From Symbiodinium microadriaticum (Eukaryota; Sar; Dinophyceae; Suessiales; Symbiodiniaceae): DNA of 64,000 nucleotides. The stretch lies in assembly GCA_001939145.1 (NCBI GenBank), contig LSRX01000005.1:1589511-1653510 (forward strand), given 5' to 3'. A program made the translations under genes and the position numbers. Shown here piece by piece: positions 10,543 through 20,750 of this stretch; within the stretch, counting starts at the first letter, position 1; every line of letters starts with the position of its first letter. The notes beneath the pieces were generated by a model. It worked only from the letters and a program-made list of their open reading frames with translations. It searched no databases and was not told the origin of the DNA.

Positions 10543-13017
10543 ACATCTTCGCCTTCTGCAAGCCCGAACACGCCTGAACACCCTGAACCTCCAGACCCCA
10601 CACCGGCGCCACATGTCCGATGCAGTAACTCCATGACACATGAGTTGATATTCTGGGGCCCTAAACCCTAGAACCCTAAACCCTAAGCCCTGTACCCTAT
10701 AGTGTTTGGGGTTATCACTTCTGCCTTTTGGGTTTTGAGTTTCGGTGTGTTGCCGTTTTCGAGATTTAGGGCTTCAGCTGGTCTTCGGGGTTCCAGTCTA
10801 AAGCTAGGTCTCGCCTTTTTTTTGCGGCTTCATAGGACTTTCGGGGTTTCAGGCCTTGGCTTTCGTAAGAAGACTTTGGGTTATGGGCCCTTATGGGTCT
10901 TGATGTTTCGACGGCAGTTTGGGCTTCGGGGCTTTTGGGATAAGCATTTTCTGCGCACCAGCTAGTCAGCATTCCTAGGCACGAACCTCAAAAATTAGCG
11001 CCCGGTATGCAGCAGATGTTGTAGATTCGTACACATCCGAGACAAGCACTTAACACACACACACACTGCAGCTTTGGAATCTGCGCCTCTTTAGAACCAT
11101 AAGCCTCCAACCCAAGTATCTACCTGGATTTTCAAGTGCAAACTCAAAGCCTAATGCCTGAACGCTTTTCCCTTAAAGTCGCCTAAACCCTGAATTTCAA
11201 ACCCTTTGAAAATACGTCGTAATCATCTAAGTGGAGCCCCCGCACGGGTTCGCCCGATGCATCTCGGAGCCCAAGCTTGGTTGTAACGACTCCTCTCTGG
11301 GGAGATGCCGTGCTGTCCATCTCGCCGTGCACACAAAACGATCGGAGGGGAAGATCTCAAGGACTTGGTTTTTTCAGGTTTCGAACAGTACAGAAGCCTA
11401 AATAATTACCAACATCACACTGTTATAGTGCCCGTATTATAAAAAATGCTACAAAGGAGGCGAACACCTTATTCTAATCATCAAGGCCCCTACAGTATCC
11501 AGGAATCTCGGGCTTGGGTAAATATGACATACGGACGGAGTTTCTGTCAACTGCTTCTTTGGGTTTGGGGCGGCAGTGTGGCCGTCAACTACACGGTTCC
11601 GGAGTGTGTTCAGGTGTGTGGGCTTACCCAGAAACCCTAGGTTCCCTAGACCATGCATGGGTTTTAGAGGGTTTCTGGGGACCTTTCACGTTTCAAGGGT
11701 TTGAGATGGTTGTGTTTCGGGTGTTTAAATATGTGTCTCCGTATGTGTGTCTGGTTTGTTTAAAAAAGAGATATATATAGATGAAAAAATCAACAAACAA
11801 ATAAATACATACATGTATTTGTATTAATACATGGTGTAAGGTTCAGGGGTTTGGGTTAATTCAGCTTGGAAATTGCAGCCTGCGGCCTGCGGCTTTGTCA
11901 GACCCTGCTACGGTCCACTGAGATTCTTGTCCTCTCGTTTTGATCAATGCAATGGTATTTGGGTTTAGGGTTTAGGGTGGTATTTGGGTGATCGCTGAGT
12001 GTCTCCACTCTCAATGGTTCAGGGTTCGGGATTTATGTTTGAGGGTCTTGGGCTGCAAATGCTCATAGCAACACAGAAGTCAGCAGATAGACCGGTCTGT
12101 GGATTTCCTGGCTCAGGCATTCTGGAACTCGTGATGAAACCGTGCGTCCAACACATCTGTTTTTGAATCAGCCTAGACCGCACAGATTGAAACAAGTCCA
12201 CCAAGAGAAGTACGAACCACGTTTGCTGCTTGTTTGGTGCCACGATCACAATACAATCACGCACGATCGTTTGCAACGCTGCCCCATGGTCTACACAAGA
12301 TGCTCACTCGACCGTGTGATGATGTGGTTCCGCTTTGTTGGGGGACTGAGCATCTGTTTCGGGCCCATCTTCTGCTTCGGTGGTGTCATGGTCTACACCA
12401 ATGATGTCGCGCCAATTCGCGCTGAGATGGCTGGACATGACCCGAGCAGGGATTTCAGCTCAGTTGCAGGTGGTTGCCTGGTGACCTCCCATGAGTTCGG
12501 GAAGGCAGCTTCTCACCCCGCACCCTCTTCCTCCATTTGCCCCCGGCGTAATGGTCTCCTCTCTTCAATAAGTTGCACGCTTTTCTATTTTGTGATGAAA
12601 GCACGCACCAACCCAAAGCCCGCAACAATAAAAGCCTAAACCAAAAGCATCCTACTGTAAACCGAAAATCCTATATAAGCTGCAAAACCACAAGCCTTAA
12701 CCCCAAAACTCAAAAGCCCTAACCAGGTGCGTACCTGTCGCACCTTCTGCGCGAATGGCGGAGATGATCATCGGAGAACGGAAGGATGCAGGTGCCCTTA
12801 GGGTCCTCAGCCCTGTACGTTGAGGGTTTAGGCTTGAGGGTTTACGATTTTCAGGTTCATGGTTGGCATATGTGGCCTGTCTCGCGATGCAGTCATGAGT
12901 ACTGTGTTGTGGGTCGAGCCAAGCAGTAGCGCAATAGTCGAGTCCCTTGTGCAACAAATGGTTCTCTCACGGCTCCTTTGGCAAGTCTTTTGGCCCAACT
13001 ACAACCCTGACCTCTAA
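10543..13017 (+). CDS. Candidate split gene ending at 13017
   Basis: Proposed exons: 10543-10624, 11232-11377, 11577-11613, 11879-11954, 12069-12166 (donor uncertain), 12300-12469, 12727-12791 and terminal 12855-13017 (TAA). Junctions from 11232 to 12069 agree in phase. The terminal exon follows an acceptor TTTACGATTTTCAG, runs 53 codons (FMVGICGLSRDAVMSTVLW at its start, WPNYNPDL at its end) and has about 60% G/C at third positions. Exon 12300 encodes a hydrophobic helix (GGLSICFGPIFCFGGVMVY), suggesting a membrane protein. Family not recognised; the 10543 exon is not phase-linked to the rest. Confidence 0.37.
11393..11491. mobile_element. MITE-like element, TAGAAGCCTAA family
   Basis: Shares with 16147-16253 the start AGAAGCCTAA.TA.TTACCAA, the internal CTACAAAGGAG and ATTCTAA, and the end AAGGCCCCTACA. 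The ends are loosely inverted. It sits in an intron of the 10.5-13.0 kb candidate gene. Confidence 0.55.
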
Positions 13018-14050
13018 CACATCCCATTTTTCGTGGATCTATACCCTATAATAATGAGCCGTCAGCCCGACACAGCGTAGGGTACTTTGCACCCTAGACA
13101 TACAAATTCTCATAGGTTTGTACAAAAGCCTTGAGCCTTTGCAGATTGTATCTGCCCGAAAATAAACCTTGTGTAACTGAATTTAAGCCCTTCGAAAGCC
13201 TGAACGCAAGACCTCCCTGTAGTAGTCCTGAAACCAAGGATGCCATCAACCCGAATTCCTGAAGCTCAAGTTCGAATGCCCTACGCCCCCTGAAAAAACT
13301 AAAGCCTCAAACCCTGAAGCTCTAAACCGTAAGGCTTGAAACTCTAAACCCTAAGCCCTGAAACTCTAAACCCTAAACCCTGAAACTCCTAAACCCTAAG
13401 CCCTGAAACTCTTTTCAAACTACACCGCCGTGCCACAGGATGGAGTCTTCGTTTTTCATCATACGCTCGGTGGTTTGTAAGACTTCTTGCTTCAAGGGCT
13501 TAGGGTTTAGGGCTTTAGGGTGTAGGGTTTTGGGGTTGGGGTTTCGGGCTTTAGGGCTTTAGGGTTATATGGGCCGTTGTCAAAATTAGGGGCCCCTTTT
13601 CAAGGACCAACCCTATCTAGCTCTGCCGTGAATGCGCTAGTTTGGTCAAGCCTTAAAAGCGGTTGAACAACCACCTGTATAAAAACTGTATGAAACCCAA
13701 GAGGTCATCAAGCAGTCTTTTAATGCACTGAGCTTTTATCACAGGGGTGTCAAGAATTGGGAGTGGCTGTCTACCGACTATACGGGATTCCGACTACCAA
13801 TTATTCACTTGGTTTCAGGCCTGAGTTCTCTCCCAAAGTGTGCAGGGTTTGGGATTGAGGGCCCCAAATACCCTAAACCCTAACCCTTATAAACCCCAAA
13901 CCCAAAAATCCTAAAACCTAAACCCCAAACCCTAAACCCTCAACCCTGGGTTTAGGGTCCTTTTTGGGGCTTGAGGGAGCCTTCAAACTGGTCAAAGGGC
14001 CTACGGCTGAGGTTCGAACCCTGTGTTCTGAACCACAGAGCCCTCAGGGC
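13018..14050. repeat. Telomere-like tandem and inverted heptamers
   Basis: No gene is seen. At 13303-13410 a unit close to CCCTGAAACTCTAAACCCTA repeats. At 13497-13565 the orientation flips to TTTAGGG. At 13868-13962 CCCTAAA units run into TTTAGGG at CCCTGGGTTTAGGG, a head-to-head junction. Confidence 0.75.
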
Positions 14051-14073
14051 GACAAGCCAAACAACTGGACAAG

Positions 14074-14210
14074 ACATGCAGAGGCCTGCATCATAGTTTG
14101 TGCAGAGGCCATAGTTATGTAGAGGCCTTCAAAGTCATGTATAGAGGCCTTCATAGTCATGCAGAGGCCCAGAGGCCTATAAAAAATATTTATGTAGAGG
14201 CCTTCATTGC
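14074..14210. repeat. GCAGAGGCCTTCATAG short tandem repeat
   Basis: Seven diverged units of about 17-24 bp built on (G)CAGAGGCCTTCATAGT. A minus-strand frame stays open across it but is repetitive and is not called. Confidence 0.75.
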
Positions 14211-14269
14211 TAGCGCCGTTATCCACTTACGGTCCCTTCATAATTATTCTATAAGGTGCTGGTTTTGAC

Positions 14270-14700
14270 CAGCCCCTACGCAAAACCCTAAATCCAAAAC
14301 AAGCCAAAAACCCTAAATCCAAAAGCAAGCACTAAACCCCAAAAGCACCAAAGCCCTACAGTAAACCCAGAGAAGCTTCAACCCTAAGGCCCAAAACAGC
14401 GCGAGAACCGAAACCCCCCCAAAGCATTGAACCGCAAGACACCCGAAGCCCTCGACCCCAAAAGCCAAAACCCCAAAGCCTTCATCTCAAAACAACCCTT
14501 CACGAATAGACCCTACAATGCAAGGGACCCTAAGACAGTTTGCCCGAACTACCCTGCAATGCGGGTTCGTCCTTGCTATGTAGGAGGGAAAAGAGACCCT
14601 AAAACCCTAAACCTTTTTAAACTCTAAACCTCTAAACCCTAAACCCTAAAACCCTAAAACCCTAAACCTCTAAACCCCTAAACTCTTAACTAAGGAGCTC
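14270..14700. repeat. CCCTAAA-rich degenerate telomeric DNA
   Basis: Dense CCCTAAA and CCAAAAGCC derivatives, with a cluster of near-exact heptamers at 14600-14690. An interspersed 40-mer (14553-14595) is embedded here. Confidence 0.75.
14553..14595 (+). repeat. Interspersed 40-mer copy 1
   Basis: CCCTGCAATGCGGGTTCGTC followed by CTTGCTATGTAGGAGGGAAA. Relatives lie at 20551, 23827, 45203 (partial) and 56774. Each is followed by an A-rich stretch. Its head, CCCTGCAATGCGGG, is an imperfect palindrome. Confidence 0.7.
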
Positions 14701-14928
14701 CCAGTTTCGTGGAGCTTTTGCACGTGCCCACCGAGTCCGACTCCTGCCTTCTGTTGCAGAAGGGACTGAAGGGGCGTCCTCGTATTTAGTTAGATTAGAA
14801 TTATTAGGGTTTTGGGTTATGGGAAGTTGTTTTTTGTGTTTTATATATGGGGGGGCAATATTCTGACGATGGAAGAAGCTGTCGGGGTGCGTTAACATAG
14901 GAGACAATTGGGGGTTTGTCCTTCTAAG

Positions 14929-15460
14929 GATTGGATGCCGTGCGACACGACGCCGGTGATCCCTGCCGGAGCACCGCGAGTAGGGGCTCTCGTGCCATGC
15001 TGGCGGTCCAACCTCAGTCCCACCCCTGGCTTCTATTCATGTCTTTGCTCGAACCTTGCCTGCAGGTGTTGTTTGATATAGGAGTCGGAATAGTTGGTAA
15101 TGGTTATCTCCTTAAAGCTTAGATGGTTATTATCTTATTGCAATAGTATATGAGGCCTCTACACTACTCAGATGCTGCGACGGAGGACCAAGATGCGCAA
15201 TGCTGATCCGATGAGGGTGAGTGGTGACTGTGATAAATATGAACGAGATGAATCGAAGTGACAGCCCCGAGGCCAAACGAAAACAAAACCACTGCTTTCT
15301 TCTTCTTCTTCTCATCTGTGGTTATAACCACGGTGACAACTCACGTTGGTCGTAGTTGTTATGACCAGCTTTAGCACCAGCACTATTGCCTCAACTCTGC
15401 CACCGCCAAAACTCCGCCACCGCCACGACACCACCACCGACACCAACGTCACCAACAACA

Positions 15461-15507
<47 letters not shown>

Positions 15508-16139
15508 CAGCAGCAGCAGCCGCAGCAACAGCACAACAGCAACGGCAACAGTATCAAGCAGAATCGTCAACAAAGACAACAGCAGCATTCTTAGAAGTCC
15601 GTGCTCTGAGTGCCCAAGAACCATCTCGAAACATCTCCAACAACAGCAGTTGCAGCTTAAGCAACCACAACGAGCATGCACATACACCATCAGAAATGTC
15701 ATTGCCATCGCCGTCGTCATCGCTATCATCATCACCGTTATCTTCGTTATCTTTTTTTCATTGTCTTCATCTTCAGACTTCAGCTTCATCACCATTCCCT
15801 ACATCCTAAGATGCCCCGACAACACCGCCGAGGGGATACTTCGGAGAATGTCCGAGCATTGCCGGCAGCTGTACCAAGCTGACAGACCCCGAAGCCATCT
15901 GGGACTTTGTGGAGCAGGAGCTGGTTTGTGAACGACAGGTAGTCTGGACTCTAGCGCGCTAAACCCCAGTTGTTCAGAATTTCACGTAGTTACGTCGTAC
16001 AACCTAACTTCCAAGTCCAGCTAAAGCTCTAGAAGTGTGGATGCTGCATACGGCCTTTGATGTCAAGCCCTCCAGAATCTCTGTCTGCCCAAACCCCACA
16101 GTCCGGATCGAAAGTCGAGCCACCGCCTGGAGACCTTAG
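14929..16139 (+). CDS. Candidate split gene, exons to 16139
   Basis: Exons: 14929-15065, 15172-15216, 15777-15938 and terminal 16033-16139 (TAG). The 14929 exon is open in two frames, both with about 69% G/C at third positions; the frame ending LLEPCLQ is in phase with 15172. Exon 15172 (MLRRRTKMRNADPMR) has textbook borders, CTACACTACTCAG before and GTGAGT after. The 15777 exon follows a long pyrimidine tract ending CTTCATCTTCAG. Its first half reads best in one frame (YILRCPDNTAEG) and its second in another (KLTDPEAIWDFVEQELVCER), so an indel or pseudogene is possible. Between them lies a triplet-repeat island. Family not recognised. Confidence 0.4.
15299..15770. repeat. Triplet-repeat island with (CAG)n
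   Basis: TTC, CAC/CAA and an uninterrupted CAG tract near 15463-15504, then GTCATC/ATC triplets to 15770. All frames are largely open and give poly-S, poly-A, poly-Q, poly-L or poly-V products. I read it as intronic or non-coding because the adjacent exon has its own strong acceptor at 15775-15776. Confidence 0.75.
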
Positions 16140-16146
16140 ATTGACA

Positions 16147-16253
16147 TAGAAGCCTAAGTACTTACCAATACTATTCCTTAGGGTTCCAGGGTTCCCTATT
16201 ATAACCATACTACAAAGGAGCCCAGAAACCTATTCTAAGTATTAAGGCCTCTA
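16147..16253. mobile_element. MITE-like element, TAGAAGCCTAA family
   Basis: Imperfect terminal inverted repeats: TAGAAGCCTAAGTACTTA at the left, complement of TAAGTATTAAGGCCTCTA at the right. Internal CTACAAAGGAGCCCAG matches the copy at 11393. Confidence 0.6.
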
Positions 16254-16275
16254 CATTAGCCGGCGGCTTTGGGTT

Positions 16276-16294
16276 GTAACCATTTTGGCTCAGG
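16276..16294 (+). other. Spliced-leader-like relic
   Basis: GTAACCATTTTGGCTCAGG matches the last 19 bases of the dinoflagellate spliced leader, known from the literature as ...GTAGCCATTTTGGCTCAAG, at 17 of 19 positions. No convincing coding relic follows it directly. Confidence 0.5.
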
Positions 16295-16825
16295 TTCATA
16301 AAGCCACAACTACAACCCACATTGGCCACAATTATGGGCTTGCGAACCCTAAACATTGAACCCTGCTTGAACCCACAGGATGTGAGTTCGTTGTATGAAC
16401 CCTGAAAAGGATAGCTTTTTTCGGATCCATGCAAGCCCCGACCAGAATCCCCTAAACTTTTATTGAAGCCTGAAGCCAGGAGATGCAACCCTCCTTGATT
16501 CTGTTTGGCGTGTTCGTGGGCGTGCCCGGCATCTGTTGGCTTTGTGGCTTCTTGGCCGTACTTTAGTCTTTTGGGTGTAGGATGCTACGCCGAGCGTCGT
16601 GCTGGGTAGGTGGTTTGTGAATTAGCCAATTTCTTCGTGTCGCGAGGTTGCAAACAGTCAACTTCAAGAGCAGACAAGGTCTTATCTACCTTCCCTACCA
16701 TTGCTGGTTCAAGCGGGCTGCAGCGGTTGCGGCAGCCCAAGATGATGTCCCTCGTGTGTCCGTTAAAGTGGACGCACCAGAGTGAGGGGGGCAGATCGCA
16801 CCGTAGAGGCCCTCAGTTGTGCATA

Positions 16826-16922
16826 TGGGTAGTTCTCTCATTAGGGTCCCGTTGTAAGTCCCCAAAAGAGTACAGTACCCGCATAAGAATAACCCCAGGA
16901 CCGTAATTTGGAGAACTACCCA
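16826..16922. mobile_element. MITE, TGGGTAGTTCTC family (97 bp)
   Basis: Terminal inverted repeats TGGGTAGTTCTC and GAGAACTACCCA enclose a core with AGGGTCCC and AGAGTACAGTACCC. The family recurs at 2851, 9345, 20287 and 20761. No internal frame. Confidence 0.75.
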
Positions 16923-17095
16923 GAGGCATTGGGCCCGAAGAGCAAACATGCCCAACAAACACGAGTAGCTACATTAGGGCTCCATTGATCCCGATAACGC
17001 CCCCCAAAACTCGGACATGTCTTCAAAGTCCAGTGGCCAGCTTAAGAATCAGACGACTCTTCTCTAGGGTCTCCCTTAGAGTTCCCCATTGTCTG

Positions 17096-17480
17096 AAACC
17101 CTAAACCCTAAACCCTATAAGCCCTATAAACCCTATAAGCCCTATAATCCCTAAACCCTCTGAAGCTCCAAAATGCTTTTTGACAAGCTTCCTGACATTC
17201 CCGCCCGGGGGGGTTCTGTCCGACGAGACTGCCAGGGGCTTTTTGGGTGCCCGAGATGCTTTGGTGCATGGAAATGAAATGGGTTCAGGCTTTATTTAGG
17301 GGGGTTTAGGATTTTGGGGGGGTTTCGGGGTTTAGGATAAGTTTGGAGTTTATAGGGTTTAGGGTGAAGGGTCGGAGCCTGGTCTTCCAAAGAAGGGTAC
17401 GTAGGTTTAGAAGTGGAGGGTTCCGGGGTAGAAAAGGGTAGAGCCTGAAGAAATGGCAAGGACTCTTTAGGGTTCCTCGG
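17096..17480. repeat. Degenerate telomeric DNA, orientation switch
   Basis: CCCTAAACCCTATAAG units at 17096-17155, then TTTAGGG-type units from 17285. An open frame with ATG at 17172 between them is short and unsupported. Confidence 0.6.
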
Positions 17481-17509
17481 TGTTTTTATTGCCCGAAACC
17501 TTCTTCCAG

Positions 17510-17567
17510 AGATAGAGGCGCCTCTTTGAATCATGGCAAGAGCCCAAAGCTCTGCGACTTTAGGAAA
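17510..17567 (+). CDS. Candidate internal exon
   Basis: Strong borders: CGAAACCTTCTTCCAG before and GTAAGT after. The single open frame begins DRGASLNHGKSPKLC. It is short, so the evidence is the splice sites. Confidence 0.28.
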
Positions 17568-17987
17568 GTAAGTCACCCAGAATCACTTCCTTGCATTCAT
17601 GTAGCTGGCACTCTTATTCTGATTGACACCCGGTGCCAGCATGGTATGCCTATGTATGCCCTGTATGCCAGGCCATGCCTGCAAAGCTTCTGAGCAGTAT
17701 ACTTCTATTTTCGAACCCTCTAGGCCTTCAGCTGCTCGTACCCATACCTTAACCTACCAAAACCTACTTTTTGGTGGGGTCCCCATAAATTCCATAGTAG
17801 GCCTTATAGTAAGAACCTAAAAAAAAAGTAGCTTTTGGTAGGTTAAGATAGGGAAGCCAAAACCCCTGGCCAGCCATTGATTGTTCCGGGGGCACGGCCT
17901 TAGGCCATGCTTCCTCACGAGAGATTCGTCCGTTTGGCTTGGCGAAGAAAAACACCTGTGCCGCTCTAAATGGCTTGGTTGAGTTAA

Positions 17988-18070
17988 CCCTAACCCCCCA
18001 GGTACCTACTATATAGGGCCTGCCTTAGGGGCTCTAGTACCCTATATAGTAGGTACCTGGGGGGTTAGGG
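17988..18070. mobile_element. Hairpin MITE copy 2 (83 bp)
   Basis: Perfect 31-bp inverted arms beginning CCCTAACCCCCCAGGTACCT; the loop includes TTAGGGGCTCTAGTA. Flanked on both sides by TAA, a possible 3-bp target-site duplication. Nearly identical to 4266 and 20122. Confidence 0.8.
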
Positions 18071-18255
18071 TAATTTGGGGGTCGGAAGAATTCGTAACGT
18101 ATTTGCCGTATGGTCCCTATGTACGTTGTATAATAGGTATAGTCTGACGGCCCCCAATACCCTAATTATTAAGGCCCCTATATTGGTGCACGTGGGGCTG
18201 TACCTGAAGCTCGCAAATTTGGCATGTTTTTCTGGAATTTTAAACCTTAAACCTG

Positions 18256-18279
18256 TGGCTCAAGCCATTTTGGCTCAAG
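18256..18279 (+). other. Tandem relict spliced leaders
   Basis: TGGCTCAAG is followed directly by CCATTTTGGCTCAAG. The second unit is an exact 15-base match to the 3' part of the dinoflagellate spliced leader, and the first is the 3' end of another copy. Tandem truncated leaders of this form are the known mark of a trans-spliced mRNA that was reverse transcribed, re-inserted and trans-spliced again. Confidence 0.85.
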
Positions 18280-19279
18280 GGCCCGTGGTGCGCTGTTGCT
18301 CCCTTCAGGGTTGGGGGTGCCTTTGGCGGTTCAAAAGGGCCAGGTGCTGCACTTCCTCTCGGGTACGATTCGGGACTACTTGGAAAAGCTCGGCGGGAGC
18401 CCGAGGCCCGGGGTGTCGCATCGGTGCGGATCGGGACTTCGTCGAGGTGACCGGGTTGGTTGGACTTGGACGGGCTATGTCTAACAAACAATCGGGCATG
18501 GTTGTGACTCTCTCTGACGGACTCGCGGGGAGCGTTCCGGATCTCGCAGCCTGTACGGCCATTGCAGACCATGAAGACCGGATCGCCGCAGCTCCGAATC
18601 AGACTACATGGTCAGACGACGGATGCACAACATCATTGCGGGGCTGACCACGAACCAGGTTGCCGTTCCAACAGGACGAAGGATTCGCTCCCACTCTAGG
18701 ACCAGGTCGGAAAGGGCTAGCTCGGAACATGCCATGTTGGATCAAAAGCTCCGTGTGTGCACTTGGGGCCGGCATCGCCTCGGCTTTGGACATAAAGTAC
18801 AACACAGGCACCTGCTGGTTAGCATCGTCGCTGGTTGGGTCTGCCACCAGGCCCATCGAGCCCGGACCACATGAGCGGGACCCGCTGCAGGAAGAGTCTG
18901 AAGGAAACAAGATTTGGATCAACCTCAAGGCCCTCGCGCAAGAAGCGTTCCTTCGCCTGCTGGAGGAAGCGTGGGTACTGCTTTGAGCAGCAAGACCCAG
19001 GCTGAATCTACCCCTGCTCTGGAACTTTGAAGCGAGAGGGAGATCTGTCGGGAGAGTATCGTGAACGTGGTTGTGCAAGTGATGGACGCGCCGTTGAACC
19101 ACGCCCACGAGGTGGACTGTTTGGAGAAAAGGGGGGAAGTCCAGCAGGGGAACACGAAGGCAGCGAAACGGTTGAGGGTCCAGGGCGAGTGGAGGTGGAA
19201 GAAATGCTACCGACCATACCTGATCAAGATGGAAGCAAGTGGTGATGTGGTGGAGGGACACGGCCTTCGAGAGGGGTGA
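18280..19279 (+). pseudogene. SL-tagged retropseudogene, unknown parent
   Basis: Immediately after the tandem SL relic lies a coding-like tract without visible introns. The likely frame changes: 18314-18420 (VPLAVQKGQVLHFLSGTIRD, about 80% G/C third positions), then 18421-18986 in another frame with one internal TGA at 18645 (later part includes NLKALAQEAFLRLLEEAW), then 19050-19279 in a third (NHAHEVDCLEKRGEVQQG) to TGA, with about 73% G/C third positions. The frame breaks and lack of an ATG fit a decayed processed copy. A minus-strand frame of 274 codons (18599-19423) overlaps but looks like a shadow. Parent family not recognised. Confidence 0.5.
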
Positions 19280-20121
19280 CTGCTGAATCGCGAGGGTCCG
19301 AAGGTAGCTGAACAGAAGCTTGCCCACCATGGACTTTGGAGCGCAAGCAACAGAAAAGGCCCTTAAGAACCAAAGGAACCTCAAGCCCCCTCGAACTTCA
19401 CTGCCCGAAACCTTCTTGCTCATGGAATGATTTGGGATCTTGCAGGGACATTCTCCGAAGAGGGGGGCGGGTCCTAGCCTACCTCTGCTGAAGAGTTTGG
19501 GGTTTAGGGATTAGGGTGGTGCTTCACTACGGATAACGCAGGTATCTCGATGTGGGTGTTTCAGAATGAGGGCCCCAATTAAGACCCGACATACTGGGAG
19601 AGGTATCAACGCGGAACCTTCCGTCCATCAGGAAGCCCCAATTTTAAGAAAGCCCATATCTTGTCCGTCGCCGGCCTTCTTGCTTGTCCGTGGCTTGCTC
19701 AGGACAGCACAGTACAGTAAGTCAACCGAAAATGGCTAGCTTGACTCGATGCAAGCACCATAGACCCTGAACCCTAGACGTTAAGTTGAATTTCAGGCTG
19801 CGGCTAAAGGTTTAGGTGCGAAGTTACGTGACATGACCTGTCCTCGAATGATAGCTCCTCAGCCAAAAGATAGAGAAATCTCGGGTTCTCGGTCTCAGCC
19901 TTCTAGCTCAATTCCCCCAAGAGGCTCGCATATTCCTTAATCCCAAAGCCCTTTTCATAGATACCCCAAAAACACACCAAAGGATTCTGAAACCCTAAAC
20001 ACCCTCAAAAAAACCTTAGCTTTGGGAGCCCGTAGTTCAGGGTTGAGACCCCAGAAGCCGCCTCGTGGAATTCGTCCTGAGACCTGGGGCCGGCGTGTGT
20101 ATGAAGGCCGGAGGTGTTTAG

Positions 20122-20202
20122 CCCTAACCCCCCAGGTACTTACTATATGGGGCCCTATAGGGGCTCTAGTACCCTATGTAGTAGGTACCTGGGGGGTTAG
20201 GG
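20122..20202. mobile_element. Hairpin MITE copy 3 (81 bp)
   Basis: Same inverted arms as 4266 and 17988, with three or four mismatches between arms (TACTTACTATATGGGG against CCCTATGTAGTAGGTA). GTTTAG at the left and GTTTAA at the right may be a worn target-site duplication. Confidence 0.78.
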
Positions 20203-20286
20203 GTTTAACTTTGTATCAACAGTTTATGGTTTAGGGCTGATTGGGTGGAGCTCCGGGTTCAAAAAAAAAGGGTTTAGGGATCCATG

Positions 20287-20390
20287 TGGGTAGTTGTTTT
20301 TACATTCGGGTTCCGTTTAGGATCCTTCTGAAAAGGCTGCCGCACTAGCTCGGAGATCTAAAAAGCGACGTTAATTTAGAGAACTGCCCA
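20287..20390. mobile_element. MITE, TGGGTAGTTCTC family (104 bp)
   Basis: Left end TGGGTAGTTGTTTTTA, right end TTAATTTAGAGAACTGCCCA. The core has GGTTCCGTTTAGGATCC and TGCCGCAC. An unrelated inverted-repeat element starts four bases later at 20395. Confidence 0.7.
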
Positions 20391-20394
20391 TGTC

Positions 20395-20464
20395 AATGTA
20401 GTTCCTGTTGTGGTTTAGCAATGTATTTAGGATCCTACAAGGTATCCAGAAAGGAAATACAATG
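20395..20464. mobile_element. MITE-like element, GTAGTTCC family (70 bp)
   Basis: AATGTAGTTCCTGTTGTGG at the left and AGGAAATACAATG at the right are inverted; the internal AGGATCCTACAAGGTAT matches 22319. Related to the longer copy at 58249. Confidence 0.6.
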
Positions 20465-20550
20465 AGACTACTAGTTGTATCACAAGGATCCATGCATCCC
20501 GAGGGCATCTAAACCCTAAACCCTGAGTTCCTAAACCTTGAACCCTAAAC

Positions 20551-20592
20551 CTGCAATGCGGGGTTGTCCTAGCTAGGTGGGAGGCCAAAAAT
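20551..20592 (+). repeat. Interspersed 40-mer copy 2
   Basis: CTGCAATGCGGGGTTGTCCT then AGCTAGGTGGGAGGCCAAAA, related to the copies at 14553, 23827 and 56774. Confidence 0.6.
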
Positions 20593-20750
20593 CCCTAAAC
20601 CCTAGTTGTTGGAGGCTAGTAGCGGCCAGGAGCTGTTTCGAGGCTGCCACAACCCGGGATTGCAGCTCTGTCACAAACGAGGTAACAGAAGAAAACCAAC
20701 AATCTGAACTGGATGAGGAAAGGTCTGGGTCAGGGTTTTCGCCAACGAGC

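Noticed and set aside
10702-10965. 87-codon plus-strand frame
   Set aside because: Product is F/G/L/R-rich, the signature of translated TTTAGGG-like DNA, without splice signals.
13995-14050. tRNA-like TTCGAA box (GAGGTTCGAACCCTG)
   Set aside because: No matching T stem, anticodon arm or acceptor stem could be folded on either strand.
15386-15931. 181-codon frame through the CAG repeat
   Set aside because: Most of it is poly-A/poly-T-like repeat translation; only the part after 15777 has exon borders.
16480-16773. Signal-anchor-like ATG frame (MQPSLILFGVFVGVPGIC) with three following mini-exons
   Set aside because: The chain needs introns of 23, 41 and 37 bases, implausibly short for a dinoflagellate, and exons of 8-10 codons. 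Probably chance.
18599-19423. 274-codon minus-strand frame
   Set aside because: Low-complexity S/P/R-rich product lying opposite the plus-strand coding-like tract after the SL relic; read as a shadow.
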